NCBI GenBank assembly: GCA_039720395.1
Contig: CM077828.1
Span: 25,152,717 to 25,216,716 of the forward strand
Origin: Liquidambar formosana
Taxonomy: Eukaryota > Streptophyta > Magnoliopsida > Saxifragales > Altingiaceae
Direction of reading: 5' to 3'
Length of the DNA stretch: 64,000 nt
Every line of letters starts with the position of its first letter. Positions within the stretch are counted from its first letter, which is position 1. Under the pieces are notes generated by a model. The model was not told where the DNA came from. It worked only from the letters and a program-made list of their open reading frames with translations, and made no database searches. Below are positions 56,333-64,000 of this stretch, one piece after another. The translations under genes and the position numbers were made by a program.

Positions 56333-59300
56333 TCAACAATAGTCTGAATGGGACTCGTAGAAATCGCTTGGGCAAGGCGACATAACCTCTTGCTCTAGCA
56401 ACTGCAACACCTGGTTCATGGATGGCCGATCATCCGGGTTTGCATCAGTGCACCTTCCAGCTATATCAAGAATCGCTTCTACAGTTTCTACATCTGCGTC
56501 GGTGCACCTTTTATCCACCACATCTACCAGCCGGTTCTCTCTCAATAGGGTGTTCATCTGCAAGTTTCCAAATTAAGGTTTCAAGTGTTATGTTGAAGCA
56601 AAAATGGATACACATCTCTCAAGGGAAATGTCATTTTTGGAGAGCTTACCCAGCCAACAACATTCAAGCCTCTTTTTACAAAAGATGGATCAGTAGGCCT
56701 CTTTCCCGTTACAAGCTCCAACAAGAGTACTCCAAAGCTATATACATCAGACTTCTCGGTGGCTCTTCCACTTTGCAGATACTCTGATTCCAAGCAGTCA
56801 ATAATGATAATCATCAATCAGTGAGTTTTACCCTCTATTACCTTCTATGAAGTCAACTGTTCAACATGGCAATCGTTGATTTGATTGGGAGAGGTGTCCC
56901 ACAAATCATTATCAGCACACAGCTGATAATGGCAAGGAATGATAATTCTACATAGAAGTATAACTTAGGCCACCAGAGCATAATTCAGATAGGGACGAAA
57001 ACAATTATTCTAGGAAAAAAAAAAATTATGCAAAACATACATAAACAAGAACACTGGGGTGGGAATAACAATTCTTTATCAGGAATACAAGTAGAAGATG
57101 GATAATCAAAATGTCTGGGCTTTGATGAAACAGCAAGATTAGCTCCATTAGTCCAAATCATAATTGAAAGACGAAGCGATCAATCAGTTGAGATAGAGGA
57201 AAAAAAATGCTTTTCCTCAGGATTCTCTCAAATAGAAATAGAGAACAAGATAGTCACAACCGTGATCATCAGTCTAAAATTTCCACAATCCAAGCTTCGC
57301 ATGAATTGATCCAGAGGCCAGCCTAGATTACTGTAGTAGCATTATAGTGCTACAAATGCTACAGTAATTTGGGCAAACAAATACTCTGACAGTTGCAGTG
57401 CTTAAAACAATCAAGGGGTGAGCAATCTTGCCACAAAAGATACAAATTAGTGCTTTCCTTGCAAGTTGCACTCCAAGAGATAAACATTTTTCAATCTTAC
57501 ACGTAGGGAAAAAATTCGGGTAGAATTAAGACAATGGAGGTCCTAATGGTCAGATCATGGCATGTTGTAGCAAAGAATGAAAACAGTGTATTTTCATCAC
57601 ATCAAACCGTGTATTGTCCACGGGACACAATTGTCTGGATCTACCCAATTTTTAAAAAACAGAGAACAGAGCAATAATAAAAGTTTCTCCAGAAAATGAT
57701 GCCAAATAAGCAAACCTTCATCCTGCTCATGCAATGACGAATGATTAGTAGAACAGAATGCACACCTGGTGCCAAATAGCCAAAAGTGCCAGCAACCACA
57801 GTTGTGACATGGGCATCCTCATCTACCAGGAGCTTAGCAAGGCCAAAATCAGAAACATGAGGCTCCAAGTTTTCATCAAGGAGTATATTGCTGGATTTTA
57901 TGTCACGATGAACTATCCTTGGACAGCAGTCATGGTGCAAGTATGCCAACCCCCGGGCAGAACCAAGGGCTATTCTTAAACGAGCACTCCAATTCAGGGA
58001 TCGCTCTTCTTGCTCATGTTCTAGAGGAAAAAAAAGACATGAAATTATCAAAATCAATTAAGCAATTCATTTCCAAAGTTTAACAATGATACTTCCTATG
58101 AAAAAGATATATCCATCCATATTAAAGAAGTTTGGATCCCACATTTTATTTGAATTGGGGGACATATATCTCATTACAATTGGATTTTGATGTGGATCAA
58201 AAAATAAAACTTGGATTTTGCAACATAAATAAAAGAATGTTCACAAAAAAATGTTTGAAGCTCAAAAAATGGAAATATGGTGTTTAGAATATTGAAGAAA
58301 AGGATCGATTCCAAAAACGCTTTTGAACTTTCCAACACCACTTTCTCCAGCCTGCTGTTTAATGATCCCCAGAATCATTTCCTTATATACAGCAACAGAA
58401 GATTCTTCGAACTATTAAATCAGATCAATTTTATTCCCATAAGATGGGAATCATCAAACTCTCGTTCTGGACAAACAGCATTAGTGCTGTTTCACAGTAT
58501 TCTGCTTATAGACGATGATTATCTTTGCCCATCAAAACCTCTGAATTTCATTGTAGAAATAAGAAATGGTTTTTCAATCCAAAAATAAGGAAACATACCA
58601 TGTAAGAAATCATCTAAGCTTCCCAGAGCCACATAATCATAGATAAGAAGCTTTGTAATAGGGAGCCTGCAGTAACCTCGCAAGTTGACTAGATTTATAT
58701 GCTTGATGCTACCCAAAATCTCTAACTCCCTCTCAAATACTTGATCAGATCCTTCACGACTTCGATCGATCCTTTTAACAGCAAATGTACCGCAGTCATT
58801 CATGACCATCCTATATACAGTACCAAATCCTCCCGACCCCACAACATCCTCTGCGTCTAGGGATTCAAGCTTTTCTATGATCTCACATGAAGGATATGGA
58901 AGATCGCCATGGAAAGTAATAAGCTTGGTGCCTATCAGTATTTCGAAAGATTTTTAGCATTGTTAGAATGGTGTAAGGAAGAGAAGGTACACCAGGAAAA
59001 TGCATTTGGCTTACTTGCTTCTTGAACAACTTGCTTTTTTACTTCAGTGTATTTCTTAGCAGCTCTTTCCTTCTTTGACAGAAAACAAACCCAGAGGAAT
59101 GTTAGGAGCATAACAAGTGCAAGACCCATTGTGGCCATTGCTCCAATCAACACACCTTTGATGTAATGAGAGGACCGTTTACTAGGAACTGCAGAAGCCC
59201 AGTAGAGAATAACACAGTTAATAGCATTTGCACAAATTCACTTACAAATTTGGTAAAGGGATTTTACTGAAGAAGATACTCATCCAACTACAAAGCCAAG

Positions 59301-61582
59301 ATAATATGATTTAAAACTTGCCAGCAGCTTCATCACTTTCAGCATGTGGTAGCACTGCAGGGAATCCCAGTGAGGTTCGACATGGCTTGTGAACTTGTTG
59401 ACCACACAGATCTAAATTTCCAATAAACCTAGGATAGGCAAGAAAAGGAAGCATTGAAAACAAGCTAAGAGGAATAAGGGACTGAAACAGATGTGAAGGT
59501 GGCTAAGGAAAAGAAGCCACAAAAGGACAACAATGGTGGCAAAATAATACACCTGTTTATACAGTATATCATTCAATTTTGTTTCGATTCTCACAATACT
59601 GCAAATATTGAAATGCCTTCTGAACTATTTGCATAATTCCCTATTTTGAGAATGAGGTCTAACTTACCTGTTCACACCATATATATAATACAATTTTATT
59701 TGGATTCTCAGAAATACAGAAAACATTAAAATGCTTCTTGAATTGCTTGCAAAATTCTCTCTTTCTCTGATAGAAGTGTTTTGAGAATGACGTCTAACAC
59801 AACCCCTCCTTCCCCTCTTCACCCTCATATACCTACATTAGAGGTCTATTTTTTTTAATTACTCCCATGATTTCCATTATTAGATATATCAAATTGTTCT
59901 TGTCTTCCATGATTTCAAGGTACAAATAATATTAAAATTGGAGTTGATGTCAAATTCAATAGTGGATTATCACAATCTACAGTATTTATGTATATCAGAA
60001 ATATTACAATTCAAAAGTGAATTATTACAATTTGTGATCAAGCATAGACGTAAAATTGAAGTGATGCCAAGAGTACTCACGAGTTGTTCCCAAAAGTGCT
60101 TAGAACTCCAATGTCTGGGATTTCACCAGAAAAAAAGTTGGTGGAAAGATTCCTGAGACACAGCACCAATAAACATTATTAAGAAATTATTGACATATAA
60201 TCAAATTTAAGAAACCAATTGCCCCATATTGCTGAAACTCTACTTGAACTTACAAAAATTGCAGCCGTTTGAGACGGCCGATAGAGGAAGGTATAGCGCC
60301 CTTCAGCAAATTGCTTGACAAATCCCTACATCAAAATTTCTATATTAGCAGAAAGTCCAGAAGAAACAACCATCATAACAGTATTACTGACTCCAATCAA
60401 TAAACACAAAGAGTAAATAGTTATGGACTCTAATCAGAAGGAAAAATGAAGTGGAGTTCAGTCAGAACCAAAATAAAACCTAGGGAAAAATAATAAAGGA
60501 CGGAAGAAATAAATAAAGAAAATAAAATAAAACAAAACAAGAGAGCTTACAATATGGTGAGAAAAGAAAGATTTCCAAGATCTGATGGTATGCCACCTTG
60601 GAGATAATTAGCCCTTAAGTACCTATAGATGGTCATGTAAAGCATGTAATGTCATTTTTACCTAGGTGCATGTATGGCGCAAATGTAGAAAAAAAGGGAT
60701 AATATCATTATTCAGAGAAAAAAAGATGAGGGGGTCAACCATTGTCACTTACAAGGCTCTGAGCTCAGTACAATTTGTTATTTCATTAGGGATAATTCCA
60801 TGTAAGCTGTTCTGGTGAAGTGCCCTGGTTAAAGAAAAAAGGGGAAAAATTGAAGCAAATAATACTAAAAAAGAAAAAAAAAAAATTGCTCTGGTTTACC
60901 AAAAAATTGTTCTGGGTTTACCAAAGGGGAAAAAATTGAAGCAAATAATACTAAACCTGGGTACTGGACTTACAGTCTCTGTAATCTATTGAGTTTACCA
61001 ATGCTGGGTGATATTACTCCTCCAAGCTGCATGTAAGGTAGGTTTCTGAAGAATCCAAAGAGAAAGTTTAAAAAGATAGTTTTTTTCCCCCTTTTAAGTT
61101 CAGAGTAATAAGGCATTGCAGTGTCAAAGGTAGATTTATAAAGAAAGGCAGTGTGACATACATTGAACGGACTCGTTGGTCATAGTTATGGCAAGAGATA
61201 CCAGTCCATTTGCACGGAGATTCATCAGAATCTATCCAGTTGCTGAGCAAGTTTCTACTGTCATTCAAGGTGCTTTTGATCTCCAACAATGTGATACCTG
61301 CAAACAAGGATTAAAGCAGAAATCAGTTGAGTTTTTCATTTTCTGGAAACCCAATCGACCAAAAGTCATTAGCCTCAAAACTTCATTTTCTTCCCTTTTT
61401 CCTCCATTTTCCCAGCAACCAAACACGGGGATAACGAAAAAAAAAAAAACCCTCAAAATCAAAGATGAAATGACATGGGGCTTTAATGCTTTACCATCTA
61501 GAGTGAGTGCAACAGAGCAAGGGCTCAAAAGGGTTGCTGCTAGGATTCCTGAGAAGACCCAAACCAACATGCACATTTCCAT
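56333..61582 (-). CDS. LRR-XIII (FEI-type) receptor-like kinase, 13 exons
   Basis: The exons, in transcription order, are 61582-61495, 61297-61162, 61045-60974, 60824-60753, 60622-60551, 60325-60254, 60152-60081, 59428-59322, 59188-59015, 58931-58599, 58020-57766, 56783-56650 and 56557-56333. The frame joins to 603 residues. Order of parts: signal peptide (1 to about 25); LRR N-cap with CKWTGISC; five 24-residue repeats, each on its own 72-base phase-2 exon; transmembrane helix (about 242-267); kinase with GSGGFGTVY (320-328), AVK Lys341, HRDIKSSN (437-444) and DFG (457-459). The C-terminus is [17 protein letters not shown]. The HRD-type catalytic loop and intact Lys and DFG predict an active plasma-membrane kinase. 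Domain order and C-terminus match LRR-XIII, the group of FEI1/FEI2 (cell-wall signalling) and At5g62710, and most resemble the latter. Intron 8 begins with GC. Confidence 0.94.
59317..59322 (-). other. GC-AG splice donor in the receptor kinase gene
   Basis: Exon 8 ends GCTGCTG at 59322 and the intron begins GCAAGT (59321 downward). Only this junction keeps the frame into exon 9 ([12 protein letters not shown]). The other eleven introns of the gene use GT. Confidence 0.8.
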
Positions 61583-64000
61583 TGCTTGAACCAGATGGGG
61601 CTTTCTGCTTTGAGTTGTCTTGGCGAACTTAGTCCACTGTACAGTGAGTGCACTCAGCTATAAAGAGGAAGAGGTGAAACTGTGATGATAACAGCATGTT
61701 ATCATGGTGATGTTGAATTACCCATGAATAAAATTAATAATTAAATTAAACAAAGAGAGAATGAAACAGAGATTTTCGCCATTTTCTTATTATTTTTTTT
61801 TTGAGGGTAAATGTTTCTCCAATATTTTATGAGAAGAGATTTTTGAGTTGAGTTGGGTGAGGAAAGAAACTTTCAAGTGGGTTTTGAAAGTTGTGCAGAA
61901 AGAAATTAGCCGTTGTCGAGTGGATTTTCAAAGAAGGGAGAGCTCTAGCAGTACTCTCTCGTGTAGGTGAAAAGAGTAAACTCGCTAGGGGTGAACAACA
62001 AGTGTAAATTTGTGGAAACTGAAATGATGTAAATACAAGTGTCAATTATGCGTAGAGAGTATGAATTTTGTTTACATCAACGAGTACCTTTAAACGTTCT
62101 TCTTTTTCGATTTCAACTCGAAAGGGTCGAAGCAGGACTGACACATCTGAGTCACTGAGAGATTTTCAAGATTTTTAAACAGGTTAATGTATCGTAAGGT
62201 GTATATACCCTCCAGTCCATTGCAAATTTGCAATCAATCCATGATGAACTTGGTTTTTTGGGAACATAAAATTTTGGTCACCTGGGAATTAATCCAATTA
62301 GTTTTGAGATGGGGAATTGTAGATTGGTCTGGAGTAATGACAGTAGTCATTTGTATTTTGTCTGTAAGTAGGAGGAATCTATAATTCCTCCTTTTGACTT
62401 TATAATTATCTAGTAATTTGATTTTTTTTTTTTTTTTTTTTTGTTTTCTAAAATGTTCAATTTAAGGTAGAAATAAAACATAAAACCAAAAAACCTTCAA
62501 AGGTTTCATGTTTAAATTTCATTAAAAAAATGTCATATGTTTTGATGGTTGAATACTTTCTTTTTCTCATTGGTTTTTTGTTCTCTTTTTTTTGGATAAT
62601 GAGAAAGTTTTTCAAGCAAAACCCAAATTCATATAAAATTTTATAATCCATATCAAGTGATAAGTTTAAGATTCATGAGAATCATAAAATTTTTTATGAG
62701 TAACTCCAACGGGTTTAGTAAAAGTCAAACCCAAGACCTAAGGTTTCTTGATACAAGATCTCTTAGCAATTGAACTATCCAATCATGGAACCTTGTATGG
62801 GTAATCCTAAAGGATGTAGTAAAAATCGAACTCAAAACTTCTGTTTCTTAAAATAAGATCCCTTACTAACTAAGTTATCCCTTGGGATTGTAGTTGAAGT
62901 TTTTGATTCAAACACTTCATCAACTTTGATGGATAGATATGGTCAGGTCATGTGACTTTTTAATGAAATGAAATTAATTACCCAAAAAAAAAAAAAAGGC
63001 ATTTTTAATGAAATTTTGTATGATAAGTTCTTATAGGATTCTTTTGTGTCTTAAATTCATATAAGATTTTTTTTTTTTTTTTAATAGCGAGAAAGATTTT
63101 ACTAATGAGAGCCCCTTCACAAAAGAACCCCGTAGAGATTAGGAGGGTGGTAATTGGTAAAAATTGGTTCAAATAGAGATTGGTGAGGGTGATCATTAGC
63201 TGATTTAGGCAGTTGAGTAAAGTTAGCCAATCACAGGAGACATATGTGGTGGTCTTTCCAAAAGGAGCTATATGATGGAGAAGTGTTTCACACTCAAAAA
63301 CTTCAAAATAGAGTACAGTGGGGCTTTACTTTTAAAATCAGAGAACCCCCCAATGGGGGTCCATATTTCTGATGTCCATGCAAAACCACTCAAATGCTGG
63401 TGGGTGAAAAGTGGGGCTCCTATCTTCTTTGAGAAGATTTTGTTGCAGTCTCATGACTGCCTCGCCAAAAAAAATAAAATAAAATAAAATAAAATTGTAT
63501 GTAAATGTAATATGATATGATATCATGGTTAACAGAGTAAAGTAAAATGAAATTATTAAAATAATATTTGATCTTATAATTTTATTTTATTTTATTTTTA
63601 TTAGTCCATGATACTATGTGATGGTGTTATAATTACATGGAAGACTCACTGCTTACTTGTTTTCTCATTCGACATCCTCGGAATCCTTTGGTAGGATTAA
63701 TTGGGATGGGTGGAAGTCCTATCTTTTTGGAAATTTGGAATGGAAAATAAAATTTAAAATAATAAATTAAAAATAAATAAATAAGTAAATAAATAAGGGA
63801 AAAAGAAAAGGGGAGAAGATAACTATGTGGACAGGGTTGTTTGCACTTCTTTTTTAACGTTTTTGGAACTAAAAATTTGGAGTGGATGAAAATGTTGAAA
63901 ATACATAAAAGTTAGATGTGTAATGTTAATCCAATCCCCCCCCCCCCCCCCCCCCCCAACCCCTTCTTTTTTCTAAGAAAAGAATTATTACCATTCTAGT
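61583..64000. other. Upstream region of the receptor kinase and window end
   Basis: A leader or promoter region follows the start codon at higher coordinates, but no clear TATA box was identified. T runs (62422-62442), an A run (62985-62997), a (AAAAT)n-like stretch (63469-63494) and a C run (63938-63957) are present. No further gene is supported. Confidence 0.4.

Overview
The window is plant nuclear DNA, almost certainly from a eudicot. The genes have GT-AG introns in AT-rich intergenic DNA full of MITEs, solo LTRs and microsatellites, and the proteins belong to plant-specific groups: HD-Zip I, SDR110C, LRR-XIII receptor kinase, plastid HPP protein and NPF4 transporter. I cannot name the species.

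Layout. 1-240 (-): one 5' coding exon of an NPF4-type NRT1/PTR transporter, cut by the window edge. 241-12100: repeat-rich intergenic DNA. 12287-14526 (+): an ATHB-1/HAT5-like HD-Zip I gene in three coding exons, with a 26-codon uORF in its leader. 14527-21577: intergenic. 21578-23980 (-): a complete five-exon gene for a plastid-envelope HPP-family (nitrite transporter type) protein. 24000-26700: repeats. 26744-53754 (-): six intact, single-exon SDR110C short-chain dehydrogenase genes (called A-F here, in order of increasing coordinate), separated by mosaic segmental duplications and insertions. 53755-56332: intergenic. 56333-61582 (-): a complete 13-exon LRR-XIII (FEI-type) receptor kinase gene. 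61583-64000: its upstream region.

The NPF4, HPP and LRR-XIII genes match, in order and as I recall the loci, the adjacent Arabidopsis genes At5g62730, At5g62720 and At5g62710. Here the SDR array sits between the HPP and kinase genes, and the HD-Zip gene between the NPF and HPP genes. The array therefore looks like a lineage-specific expansion inside an old conserved block.

The array grew by duplication of a larger unit. B and C are near-identical copies, and so are D and E, with shared flanks. The E unit carries a scar where a B/C-type gene appears to have been deleted. Comparing paired flanks gives empty sites for a Mutator-like element (50664-51850), a Stowaway MITE (43741-44010) and a SINE-like insert (about 49199-49440), so insertions can be ordered relative to the duplications. 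All six SDRs keep the nucleotide-binding and catalytic motifs. They differ most in the short loop between the catalytic Ser and Tyr, which suggests diverging substrates. No terpene synthase, P450 or other pathway gene is in the window, so the substrate cannot be inferred from neighbours.
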